From Alphaproteobacteria bacterium (GTDB lineage Bacteria > Pseudomonadota > Alphaproteobacteria > UBA6615): a stretch of DNA of 64,000 bases. The notes under the pieces were generated by a model that worked only from the letters and a program-made list of their open reading frames with translations, was not told the origin of the DNA and did not search any database. The first letter of the stretch is position 1. Every line of letters begins with the position of its first letter. Positions 8,646 to 16,186 of this stretch are shown one piece after another. Location of the stretch: contig JAJFIX010000045.1 in the NCBI GenBank assembly GCA_021774575.1, positions 206,561 to 270,560 of the forward strand, read 5' to 3'. Position numbers and translations under genes: made by a program.

Positions 8646-9414
8646 CGTAACTATGTCCGGCCTCTAACCCTTCGCGAACCCGATGGGCGATTTTTAAAAA
8701 TGCCTCGGTATCGCGCATGTCCAGGGTACGGTCGTCGGGAAGATCGCTCTCAATTACATCGTGCACCCGGCCCGGACGGCGGCTCATAACGACGATCCGG
8801 GTCGACAGAAACACCGCCTCGGAAATCGAATGGGTGACAAAAATGACGGTTTTGCGCGTCCGATGCCACAATCTCAATAGCTCCCCATTGAGATGCTCGC
8901 GGGTGATTTCGTCAAGGGCGCCGAAAGGTTCGTCCATCAGCAAAAGGTCGGGCTCAAAACTGAGCGCCCGGGCAATTGAGACCCGCTGTTGCATCCCCCC
9001 GGAAAGCTGCCAGGGGAACTTTCGCTCGAAACCGGCAAGATTGACCATATCGAGATAGCGCGCCGCCCTCTCCCGCCGTTCGGCTTTCGACAATCCCATA
9101 ATTTCGAGGGGCAAGGTCACGTTACGTTCAACATTGCGCCAAGGATATAAAGCCGGTGCCTGAAATACATAGCCGTAACCCCGGTTCAGACGCGCCTGCC
9201 TGGCCGAACCGCCATTGACGACTAACGTCCCCGAGGTTGGCTGCTCCAGATCGGCAATGGCCCGCAGCAAGGTGGTCTTGCCACATCCGCTGGGGCCGAT
9301 CAGCGAGACGAAATCGCCGCTTTCTACCGACAAATCCACGTCCGAAAGAGCCAGTAACGGTCCGTCGGGGGTTTGAAATTCAAGGGATAGTCCCTCCGCA
9401 TGAATTACCGGCAC
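8638..9414 (-). CDS. ABC transporter ATP-binding protein (NitT/TauT type)
   Basis: 258-residue cytosolic ATPase that powers the two coupled permeases. Walker A is GPSGCGKTT at residues 40-48, the Q-loop lies at VFQAPALYPWRNV (83-95), the signature LSGGMQQR at 137-144, Walker B LLLMDEP at 157-163, and the switch histidine follows in FVTHS. The residue order PWRNV after the Q-loop is typical of SsuB/TauB/NitT ATPases. The start is a GTG directly after an in-frame TAG, so no longer form is possible. It is the first gene of the transporter operon and a palindrome lies about 66 bases upstream. Confidence 0.9.
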   Translation of the reverse strand: MPVIHAEGLSLEFQTPDGPLLALSDVDLSVESGDFVSLIGPSGCGKTTLLRAIADLEQPTSGTLVVNGGSARQARLNRGYGYVFQAPALYPWRNVERNVTLPLEIMGLSKAERRERAARYLDMVNLAGFERKFPWQLSGGMQQRVSIARALSFEPDLLLMDEPFGALDEITREHLNGELLRLWHRTRKTVIFVTHSISEAVFLSTRIVVMSRRPGRVHDVIESDLPDDRTLDMRDTEAFLKIAHRVREGLEAGHSYDD

Positions 9415-9479
9415 CTAGTCCATCCATTCATCACTATGATCACGAACCGCTCCCAAGCTGGTTGAGTGAAGCCCCAAAG

Positions 9480-9497
9480 TTTGACCTAACGGTCAAA
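9480..9497. promoter_or_regulatory. Palindrome TTTGACC-N4-GGTCAAA, candidate operator
   Basis: Two perfect 7-bp arms (9480-9486 and 9491-9497) separated by four bases, in the gap between the amidase stop (9551) and the GTG of the transporter ATPase (9414). The position, 66 bases upstream of the first transporter gene, suits an operator for a dimeric regulator. It could also be a weak hairpin after the amidase, but neither strand has a T run, so operator is preferred. No regulator gene lies nearby. Confidence 0.35.
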
Positions 9498-9550
9498 AAG
9501 ATCATAGGTGGCGTTGGGGGCAGGTTTCAAGACCCAGTAAAAACTGAAAT

Positions 9551-11239
9551 TCAACCGTCGGGCGCCCCGTCGGTTATTCCGGTTTCGCGCTCGAAGGCGC
9601 GGGCCACACGCAAAAGAGTTGCCTCATCAAACGGTCGCCCGATCAGTTGAAACGCTGCGGGCAGGCCATCGGCGGTAAACCCGGCAGGCATGGATAATCC
9701 CGGCAGGCCGAGAAAATTTGCTGGCCGCGTGCAATGGCCAAGGGCCACAACGATTTCGAGAAAGGCTGCGGAGCCGGGCGCATCGAAGGCATCGAAGCGC
9801 GGCACCGGTACCGGCAGCATTGGCAAATGCAGGATATCGGCCTTATCAAATACGGCGGCTGCAAAATCGGCGAGGATTTTCTGGCGCAAATTGAGCGCTT
9901 CGATATAGACACTCGCCGGTATTGCCATGCCGGTAACCAAACGAGACAGGGTTTGGGGTCCATAATCGTCGGGCCTACTTTGCACCCAATATTGATGGTA
10001 GAGCGCCGCTTCGGCCATAATAATCAGCGTCGTCAATTCGTTTGCCCGCTCAATCCCGGGTATGATGACCGGAACCAGTTCGGCGCCCAATTGCTCGAAT
10101 ACCTTGAGGCTGCTCTCTAGGATTCCGCCAACATCGTCGCCGACCGGGTCATAAAAATAGTTTTTCGGGACGGCGATTTTAAGCCCGGCGACGCCAGACT
10201 CCAGTTGGGCAAAATAGTCGGGAACGGCACGGCGACTACTGACCGGATCGGCAGGATCGTGACCGGCGATGATGCTGAGCAGCAACGTGGTATCGGTAAC
10301 GGTTCTAGCAATTGGCCCTACCGTATCGAGACTGAAACAAAGTGGCATAGCCCCATGGCGGCTGACCCGACCATTCGTCGCCTTAAGGCCAACAAGCCCA
10401 CAGCAGGCGGCAGGCAATCGAATGGACCCGCCAGTATCCGAACCAAGCGTGCCGAATATGGTCCGCGCCGCCACCGCCGCTGCCGGTCCGCTGGACGATC
10501 CACAGGTGATGTGATCCCGGTTCCACGGATTGCGAACATCGCCGGTCACCGAATTATGGCCGGTGGTTCCGAAGGCAAACTCGACCATATTCAAGCGCGC
10601 AATATCGAGGGCGCCCGCCTCGTCGAGCTTGGTCAGTGCCGTCGACGTATGATCAGGCGTGAAATTTTCCAGAATTTTTGAGCCACATCCGCTGACTCGC
10701 CCGGCCCGATAGAACATATCCTTATGGCCCAGCGGCACACCATGCAGGCGTCCCGATGGGCCGCCTTTGGTCAGGGCTTCATCGGCCGCATCAGCGGCGC
10801 CAAGAGCCGCATCACGATCAAGATCGGCGACAAGGTTGAGCGCTGGACCTTTGGCGTCAAGGGCATCAAGGGCGGCTTGGGTGGCTTCTCGGGATGAAAT
10901 TTTTCGGTCGGCAATGGCAATGGCCACCTGGTTCATCGACATATCGGTAATGTTAGCGCTGATTTTCCGGCCCGATACACTGATCTCGGGCTCCACGGCC
11001 CAGCCTTCTTTTTCGATACTATCGGATTGCTCGGCGACTGCAAGCGTATTGAATAATGCGTCAAAGCCTGCAGGCTGGCGATCAAAGGGAAGATCTCGCC
11101 CCGAATTTCGAGCATCGGCGCTGAGGTCCGACGCCAGTTTCGACGCATTTTCAGTAAGGGTCTCGCTAACCCCATCTTCGGATACTCCCTGAAAGGCGGC
11201 CAGCCAGCCTTCCATATCCTCATGTCGCCACTTTGCCAT
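9551..11239 (-). CDS. Amidase signature family hydrolase with an extra N-terminal region
   Basis: Amidase-signature enzyme of 562 residues that hydrolyses a C-N amide-type bond. The Ser-cisSer-Lys triad is visible: Lys173 in GHKDMF, the cis-serine in CGSSSG (248/249), and nucleophile Ser272 in GSDTGGSIRLPA. The catalytic domain starts near residue 100 (MSMNQVAIAIADRKISSREA), the usual family start, so the first ~95 residues are additional. That segment is acidic and helical-looking and may be a fused AtzG-like subunit, which in related systems is a separate small protein; this is inference. ATG 11239 sits two bases after the upstream membrane-protein stop. It precedes the ABC importer operon on the same strand, so it may act on an imported amide. 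Confidence 0.85.
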   Translation of the reverse strand: MAKWRHEDMEGWLAAFQGVSEDGVSETLTENASKLASDLSADARNSGRDLPFDRQPAGFDALFNTLAVAEQSDSIEKEGWAVEPEISVSGRKISANITDMSMNQVAIAIADRKISSREATQAALDALDAKGPALNLVADLDRDAALGAADAADEALTKGGPSGRLHGVPLGHKDMFYRAGRVSGCGSKILENFTPDHTSTALTKLDEAGALDIARLNMVEFAFGTTGHNSVTGDVRNPWNRDHITCGSSSGPAAAVAARTIFGTLGSDTGGSIRLPAACCGLVGLKATNGRVSRHGAMPLCFSLDTVGPIARTVTDTTLLLSIIAGHDPADPVSSRRAVPDYFAQLESGVAGLKIAVPKNYFYDPVGDDVGGILESSLKVFEQLGAELVPVIIPGIERANELTTLIIMAEAALYHQYWVQSRPDDYGPQTLSRLVTGMAIPASVYIEALNLRQKILADFAAAVFDKADILHLPMLPVPVPRFDAFDAPGSAAFLEIVVALGHCTRPANFLGLPGLSMPAGFTADGLPAAFQLIGRPFDEATLLRVARAFERETGITDGAPDG

Positions 11240-11241
11240 GA

Positions 11242-11547
11242 TCAATCGCCGAAATCATCATAGACGGTGTCGCTGCCGTCATCCATTGTCATCATGTGAG
11301 CAACCCCCACAGCGGTCACTGTATCGGGATCAATTCTGCCGCCGGCTTTTCGCGCTGCGAAAAACAGCGTTACCCCAATAATAACCAACATGGCGCCAAT
11401 AAAGGTCGCGGCCAAAACATCTTCTCGACTGTTATGGGCCTGCCCAAAACGAATTCCGGCGATGGCCACAACAAGGCCACCGCCGAAAAAAAACAAAGCC
11501 AGAACCCTGACAATAGTTTTACGCATTAAACCGCTCGCCCGCGCCAT
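11242..11547 (-). CDS. Small membrane protein of unknown function
   Basis: 101-residue protein that I do not recognise. It has two hydrophobic segments (about residues 12-31, VRVLALFFFGGGLVVAIAGI, and 46-64, ATFIGAMLVIIGVTLFFAA), a basic N-terminus, and an acidic C-terminal tail ending DDGSDTVYDDFGD, which suggests a two-helix hairpin with a negatively charged tail. The start may be ATG 11547 or the in-frame ATG at 11526; neither has a strong ribosome site. It ends two bases before the amidase start, so the two are probably co-transcribed. Confidence 0.6.
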   Translation of the reverse strand: MARASGLMRKTIVRVLALFFFGGGLVVAIAGIRFGQAHNSREDVLAATFIGAMLVIIGVTLFFAARKAGGRIDPDTVTAVGVAHMMTMDDGSDTVYDDFGD

Positions 11548-11584
11548 CCATGCTGCAAAGCCGACGACACGCGGGCGTTAACGA

Positions 11585-12238
11585 TTAATCGCTATCTGTT
11601 CCACCACCGGCAGGATCGGCATTGCGACCAGTGTCATTGTCTGTACCGCGGCCGGCGACATCGCTGCCACCTGTATCACTGTCGGTTCCCTGGCCGGCAG
11701 GGTCGCCAAAGCGGCCGGTGTCATTATCGGTGCCACGACCAATGGGATCACCACCACCGCCGCCGCCGCCAACATCAGTATCAGTACCTCCGCCTGCGGG
11801 ATCGGCATTGCGACCAGCGTCATTATCGGTGCCGCGACCGACGGGATCACCGCCACCAACACCGTCACTGTCGGTACCACGGCCAGCCGGGTCGGCATTG
11901 CGACCTGTGTCATTATCGCTGCCGCGACCTGCCGGATCCGCATTTCTGCCGCCACCGGCGGGATCTGCCTCAATCGTTACGTCGGAATCGGTACCGCGTC
12001 CGGCTGGATCGGCCCGCTTACCTGTATCATTATCGCTGCCACGACCGGCATTATCAGCAAATGACGTGGTATCGGAATCTGTTGCATGGGATTTACCCGA
12101 AGAAACCATCACCGCAGCACCGGCGGCTGTCGCACCAATTGTTGCCAACGCTTTGCGCCGATCAACGGCTTCGCGGGTTACTATATCGCTGTCTGTAAGG
12201 GAGCGAGTCGTCTTATCATTCTTCTTTTTTCGGCTCAT
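11585..12238 (-). CDS. Exported acidic glycine/aspartate repeat protein
   Basis: 217-residue protein of no family known to me. Residues 1-26 are basic/polar; a twin-arginine (DRRKAL, 26-31) precedes a hydrophobic alanine/glycine stretch (31-46) and a possible AxA-like processing site near SHA/TD, so a Tat-like export signal is plausible. Residues 63-217 are about eleven tandem units of roughly 14 residues alternating ADPAGRG with DxDxG-type loops (GSDNDTG, GTDSDTG), reminiscent of calcium-binding aspartate loops. The chain ends inside a unit. The ATG at 12238 follows AGAGGTGCGCT, a good ribosome site. The opposite strand also stays open for about 218 codons, but as a proline/serine-rich mirror without such signals. 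Confidence 0.7.
   Translation of the reverse strand: MSRKKKNDKTTRSLTDSDIVTREAVDRRKALATIGATAAGAAVMVSSGKSHATDSDTTSFADNAGRGSDNDTGKRADPAGRGTDSDVTIEADPAGGGRNADPAGRGSDNDTGRNADPAGRGTDSDGVGGGDPVGRGTDNDAGRNADPAGGGTDTDVGGGGGGGDPIGRGTDNDTGRFGDPAGQGTDSDTGGSDVAGRGTDNDTGRNADPAGGGTDSD
11588..12052 (-). repeat. Degenerate tandem coding repeat (~42 bp units)
   Basis: About eleven imperfect units of roughly 36-50 bases encoding [A/G]DPAG[R/G]G followed by [T/S]D[S/N]DTG-like peptides. Unit length varies and one unit contains a run of seven glycines, so the array has probably expanded and contracted by slippage or unequal exchange. It is in frame throughout the exported repeat protein and is not a CRISPR array. 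Confidence 0.85.
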
Positions 12239-12321
12239 AGCGCACCTCTTTTACATAAAACAATGGGCATTATTATAACAAATACTGGACAATCGTTGGA
12301 AGATCATAGTTGCGGCCCAGC

Positions 12322-12360
12322 GGAATGGCCAGCCGATTCGGCAACCGGCGGGGCCATTCC
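12322..12360. repeat. 9-bp inverted repeat, hairpin after the DUF2330 gene
   Basis: Arms GGAATGGCC (12322-12330) and GGCCATTCC (12352-12360) are perfect, with a smaller GC-rich dyad between them. It lies about 25 bases beyond the DUF2330 stop on the minus strand and 84 bases before the repeat-protein start. It has no T run on the minus strand, so if it ends transcription it is not a canonical intrinsic terminator. Confidence 0.5.
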
Positions 12361-12385
12361 TCTAATTTAACTCTAAATATGCGGG

Positions 12386-13741
12386 TCAGCGCCAAATGCG
12401 CTGCCACCAAGGCCGTCCGTCGTTTCCGATCAGGCGGACGTCCATTGATTGGCCATTTTCTTCCATTCTCTCCAGGATATCCGCGACTTTCCAGCCGGTC
12501 AGGCCGGCCAAGGTTATGGCTTCGCTGGCAAATCGTTTCGGCAGACTACCGAGATAGGCCTCTGCCGCTTGGCACTGGGGGGCACCGTCCCACGGATGGC
12601 GCAGGATATACCGGCCTTGAAAGGTCTCGCGATCATTTGTTGCCCTGAGCATAAGGTCCTGGGGGAAATTTTCGGCGTCGTATCGTACATGCAGGCGGGT
12701 CACGAAGACATCCTGGGCGCCGCCGGAACTGCGCCCGTTCTCGGCCCAAAAAACACCCAATTCCCGCAATTCTTGGCCGGTCAGCGGGTCTGCTGCGCAG
12801 GGGTCGCACCAACTCATATCCCAGGCATATTCAACAAACACCGCGTCATAATCTTGCGCCATGTATTGGCGATCAAACATTGACCGGTAAAACCCGTCAA
12901 ATTCCTCACGCACGAATATCGGCACGTCAACAACCGAGGGAACCTCCACCGTCTCATAGTTTTTCGCCTCGACACGCCCGGTTCGGGTCAGCGCAAAAAC
13001 AAACATGTCCTGAGGACCGGCGGAATTGACCATGCCGAGCCGGATTGGTAGCATAAATTCTTCCGACTCGAAGGCAATTTGCAGCGGTCGGAGATAAGTC
13101 GAGCCGATACGCGCCTGCTCTTCCAAATTGACCTCGGCAACGAAGAATTTCATGCCGTTTTCAATATATTCGGCGAGCACCGGCAAGGCCGCCTCGGGTG
13201 TCTGATATCCATTTTCCGTCAGCCAGATTTGCAGACCATCACTCTCCTCAGCCGACAAAATGAGAATGTTATATTCACCGACCGTGTATTCCGCCTCGAC
13301 CGTCACCCCAAGTGAGCGATTACGAGCCTCGCTTTCCATTGGTGCCGGGCTCGGCATCGCCCGGAAAAGCCCACTCGCATCATCGAACTCATCAAATCGA
13401 CGACACGGATCTGGATCGAAAAGCTCGACCAAACGGGGGCTGGTATAGGCGTCCAAATGATCAACGATTGCGTTTTCGGTAACGTGGATCTGGCCCTCCG
13501 CCAGTACCGTTGGAACCGGAACAACCATGGCAAATTCGGACGCCTCACCGCGATAATCGCTGGCCATGGTGACCACCGTGCGATCACCATCGCGCACCAT
13601 CACCACCTTCGACGCATCGTTGAAAAGCTCGGTATCTGCCTTGGCGACATAGAAACCACAGAATGCCTGCGCCGGCATCGTCGGCGCGAGCAAAGCGCCA
13701 ACCCCGAGAGCAATGAGTGAAATTCTACTAAAAATCCGCAT
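12386..13741 (-). CDS. DUF2330 domain-containing exported protein
   Basis: 451-residue secreted or periplasmic protein with a signal peptide (MRIFSRISLIALGVGALLAP, cleavage near AQA/FC). The mature protein begins CGFYVAKADTELFNDASKVV, followed by VVPVPTVL and VDHLDAYTSPRLVELFDPDPC, which match the N-terminal pattern of DUF2330 proteins. Cysteines occur in pairs (for example WCDPC near residue 315), consistent with disulfides in the periplasm. No biochemical function is established for the family. The ATG at 13741 follows AGGAGAAAATAAG. It is divergent from the sigma-factor gene, sharing a 155-base promoter region. Confidence 0.8.
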   Translation of the reverse strand: MRIFSRISLIALGVGALLAPTMPAQAFCGFYVAKADTELFNDASKVVMVRDGDRTVVTMASDYRGEASEFAMVVPVPTVLAEGQIHVTENAIVDHLDAYTSPRLVELFDPDPCRRFDEFDDASGLFRAMPSPAPMESEARNRSLGVTVEAEYTVGEYNILILSAEESDGLQIWLTENGYQTPEAALPVLAEYIENGMKFFVAEVNLEEQARIGSTYLRPLQIAFESEEFMLPIRLGMVNSAGPQDMFVFALTRTGRVEAKNYETVEVPSVVDVPIFVREEFDGFYRSMFDRQYMAQDYDAVFVEYAWDMSWCDPCAADPLTGQELRELGVFWAENGRSSGGAQDVFVTRLHVRYDAENFPQDLMLRATNDRETFQGRYILRHPWDGAPQCQAAEAYLGSLPKRFASEAITLAGLTGWKVADILERMEENGQSMDVRLIGNDGRPWWQRIWR

Positions 13742-13896
13742 CTTATTTTCTCCTAAAAGGAGGCATAGAAATCAGCCCCGGAAAATTGGAAGGGTGAAAC
13801 TCAACCCATGCAAAGGTCAGACGGACCGGCCTCAAATTTCTTTCAAAAAATTTGCCAAAGAGCCCATTTAAGCGCGCCAATAGGGTAGAAAGAAGT

Positions 13897-15003
13897 ATGT
13901 CCCGGAACAAAAATTGGTACCTAGTCGAAGCTGTCATCAGTGGCGACGGCAAGGCCTGGAGCGCCTTTGTCGACCGGATGGCGGATGTAATTTATTCCGC
14001 CGCGCTGATGGTCTTTCCTGCCGATGAGGCCGAGGCCGAGTCGCTGCGCCTATTCGAGAGGTTGCGCGCCAATGATTTTGCGGCATTGCGCGATTATGAC
14101 GGGCGCAGCCATCTCGAAACCTTTCTGACATTGCGGCTCGCCGAGCTCCTGATCGAACGCATACTTGGGCTTTTAATCGACGACTCGGATCGCGGCTGGG
14201 CCGCATTTCAAGAATTCTATGAAAATGATATCCGTCGTCTGGTGGCCCGCAATTTTCCCACCGTAACCGCCCTTGAAGACGGTAGTAGCGTCGAGGACAA
14301 AATACAGGATGTCTACGAGAAGCTCATCGCCAATGATTACAAGCGTTTGCGCGGGTTTGGCGGCAAGGGGAGCTTTACCGGCTATGTCCGCAAAACCGTG
14401 TCGCATATCTGCGCCGACCTACGGCGCTCTATGATCGGTCGCCGACGGCTGCCCAGTGCAATTGAAAAGTTACCCGCTCTCGAACAGCAAATTTTCCGGC
14501 AAATTCAATGGCACCGGACGCGCGCCGACGAACTTATCCATACCCTGCGCGACAGCGACGGACACGCCTATGAGAGTAGCGAGATTCAAGCCGCATTAGC
14601 CACGGTCGACAAAATCATCGCCGAGATCAACACCCCGGAACGCCCGACAGGACGCAATACCATCCGCATCGATGGAGACGACAATCTGGCACTAGCCGTT
14701 ACCAGTCGCCTGTCCGACAGCGGCGCCACGCCCGAGGAGGCGGTCATCGAGGCACAATCCGACACAGCGTGGGAGAAATTGCTATCTTGCCTGTCCATCG
14801 CAATGGAGCGATTGCCCGAAGATGCAAGACTTTATCTGCGCTACCGATATCTCGAAATTCCGCCATTGGCTCCCCGCGATATTGCGCCGCTAATGCGCAT
14901 CCCCATCACCGAAATTTATCGCCGACGTCAGAGCTGGGAAACCGCCTTAGCGGCAGAGCTTTCTTCCCTCGGTATCGATAATCTGGAGGCCTTGTCCGTC
15001 TAG
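13897..15003 (+). CDS. Atypical RNA polymerase sigma-70-like factor with apparent tandem region 2
   Basis: 368-residue ECF-like sigma factor, much longer than the usual ~180-200. Residues 101-180 look like sigma region 2 (SVEDKIQDVYEKLIAND, then GSFTGYVRKTVSHICADLRR). Residues 21-86 resemble the same module: FERLRANDFAALR aligns with YEKLIANDYKRLR, each followed by a similar helix. A long linker with a helical part (185-290) leads to a region-4-like helix-turn-helix (295-355, LPEDARLYLRYRYLE...DIAPLMRIPITEIYRRRQSW). The ATG at 13897 follows AGAAAG. Start is uncertain because the frame is open upstream to 13852. The next gene, 18 bases downstream, is a membrane protein likely to be its anti-sigma factor. 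Confidence 0.75.
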   Translation: MSRNKNWYLVEAVISGDGKAWSAFVDRMADVIYSAALMVFPADEAEAESLRLFERLRANDFAALRDYDGRSHLETFLTLRLAELLIERILGLLIDDSDRGWAAFQEFYENDIRRLVARNFPTVTALEDGSSVEDKIQDVYEKLIANDYKRLRGFGGKGSFTGYVRKTVSHICADLRRSMIGRRRLPSAIEKLPALEQQIFRQIQWHRTRADELIHTLRDSDGHAYESSEIQAALATVDKIIAEINTPERPTGRNTIRIDGDDNLALAVTSRLSDSGATPEEAVIEAQSDTAWEKLLSCLSIAMERLPEDARLYLRYRYLEIPPLAPRDIAPLMRIPITEIYRRRQSWETALAAELSSLGIDNLEALSV

Positions 15004-15021
15004 GACATTGGAGACCGGACC

Positions 15022-16182
15022 ATGACCGATAAATATCAAGATGAACAAATATCCTCTCTCGCCAATATTCTGTTCGGTGAAACCGAGGGCGAGAAGGAAG
15101 TGAGTGCGCGGCCACTGACCGATATTGGCCGGGCGCGCTTGCATGATCTAGCGGCGTTTATTGACTCCAATGACCGACCCGGCGGCGGCGAAATCGCCAG
15201 CAATGATCTCGCCGCCTATCTCGACGACGCACTGAGTGACGCCGAGCAATCCGACTTAGAAAGCAGGCTTCTTGCCGATAGCGACCTTCGCCACGAGTTG
15301 CACGCAGCCCTTCACGAGCTAGACCGGCACGCGATGGCCTTGCGCAAAGCCCCCAAAAGCCTGATTGCCGAGGCCAAATCTATGGGGGCCTCCGGCCAAA
15401 CTAGCCCGGCGATGCCGATGGCCCGCCAGCGTAGGTTTAGCCGCTGGCTGACACCGATGTCGGCGTTCGCCTCCTTCGGACTGGTCAGCATCGTTTTGAT
15501 CGCCGTCGCGACCTATGACACTCCCGACCCTTCCGGCACAGGCGAACTCGTTGAGCCGATGGCGCTCATGCAAGACCTTGCTCCCCCAGATCCCGCCCCC
15601 ATGGATTTGGCAGAAAGTCGGTCTCCGAAACCGGTGACGGAAGACGAAGTCGCGCGCCTTGATGACCAGGTCGCGGCGGTTCCGCCGCCACAACCGTCGG
15701 CGCGCGCCAACGAAGGTTTCGAAAGTCGCGACAGCGTCGGTTTGGCCGCGCCAGCCGAGGCCGAAGCAGAAATTTTTGCCGACCAGTTTTCAGTTGAAAC
15801 CAATATCGAAGTCGGCGCCGCAATCGATCGGGCCTTAACCGTCTATGCGACCACCCAAGACGAGGTGGAGAAAGAGCAGGCCAAAGCAGTCCTGATCGCG
15901 GCAATTACCGATGCCGCGCCGGATGCAGAAATTGACACGAAATCGATACTTGAAATTGGTACGGCTAAAATTAGTGCGGGCGATACCGACGCGGAAAAAT
16001 TGTTTCGATCCCGCACAGAAGAAGACGCAGCGCCACGCGCGCTAGCACCAGGCGCAACCGGCGAAGGTGGCTCTATCGATGCCACTGCCGATGCCACTGC
16101 CGATGCCACTGCCGCGCCCGCTCGAATCGACCATGTGACCATTGGGCCCGACGGAGATATCACCTGGATAATCGCGCGATAG
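15022..16182 (+). CDS. Putative membrane anti-sigma factor
   Basis: 386-residue single-pass protein. Residues ~60-105 (SNDLAAYLDDALSDAEQSDLE...LLADSDLRHELHAAL) resemble the helical cytoplasmic domain of anti-sigma factors, without the zinc-binding cysteines. One transmembrane helix follows a basic stretch (about residues 146-166, MSAFASFGLVSIVLIAVATY). The remaining ~220 residues would be periplasmic, rich in Asp, Ala and Pro, with a DATADATADATA insert. It starts 18 bases after the sigma gene, the standard sigma/anti-sigma arrangement, and so probably holds that factor inactive at the membrane until a signal arrives. The signal is unknown. Confidence 0.65.
   Translation: MTDKYQDEQISSLANILFGETEGEKEVSARPLTDIGRARLHDLAAFIDSNDRPGGGEIASNDLAAYLDDALSDAEQSDLESRLLADSDLRHELHAALHELDRHAMALRKAPKSLIAEAKSMGASGQTSPAMPMARQRRFSRWLTPMSAFASFGLVSIVLIAVATYDTPDPSGTGELVEPMALMQDLAPPDPAPMDLAESRSPKPVTEDEVARLDDQVAAVPPPQPSARANEGFESRDSVGLAAPAEAEAEIFADQFSVETNIEVGAAIDRALTVYATTQDEVEKEQAKAVLIAAITDAAPDAEIDTKSILEIGTAKISAGDTDAEKLFRSRTEEDAAPRALAPGATGEGGSIDATADATADATAAPARIDHVTIGPDGDITWIIAR
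16078..16113 (+). repeat. Three tandem 12-bp repeats in the anti-sigma gene
   Basis: Three identical copies of GATGCCACTGCC in frame, encoding (DATA)3 in the periplasmic tail. Exact copies suggest recent slippage; a change in copy number would keep the frame. Confidence 0.9.
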
Positions 16183-16186
16183 CCCA

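Noticed and set aside
11588-12052. Repeat-rich stretch as a possible CRISPR array
   Set aside because: Units are imperfect, in frame, without constant repeats and distinct spacers, and no cas gene is nearby.
11622-12278. 218-codon proline/serine-rich frame on the plus strand
   Set aside because: It is the mirror of the minus-strand aspartate/glycine repeat gene. The minus-strand frame has a good ribosome site and an export-like signal; the plus frame has neither.
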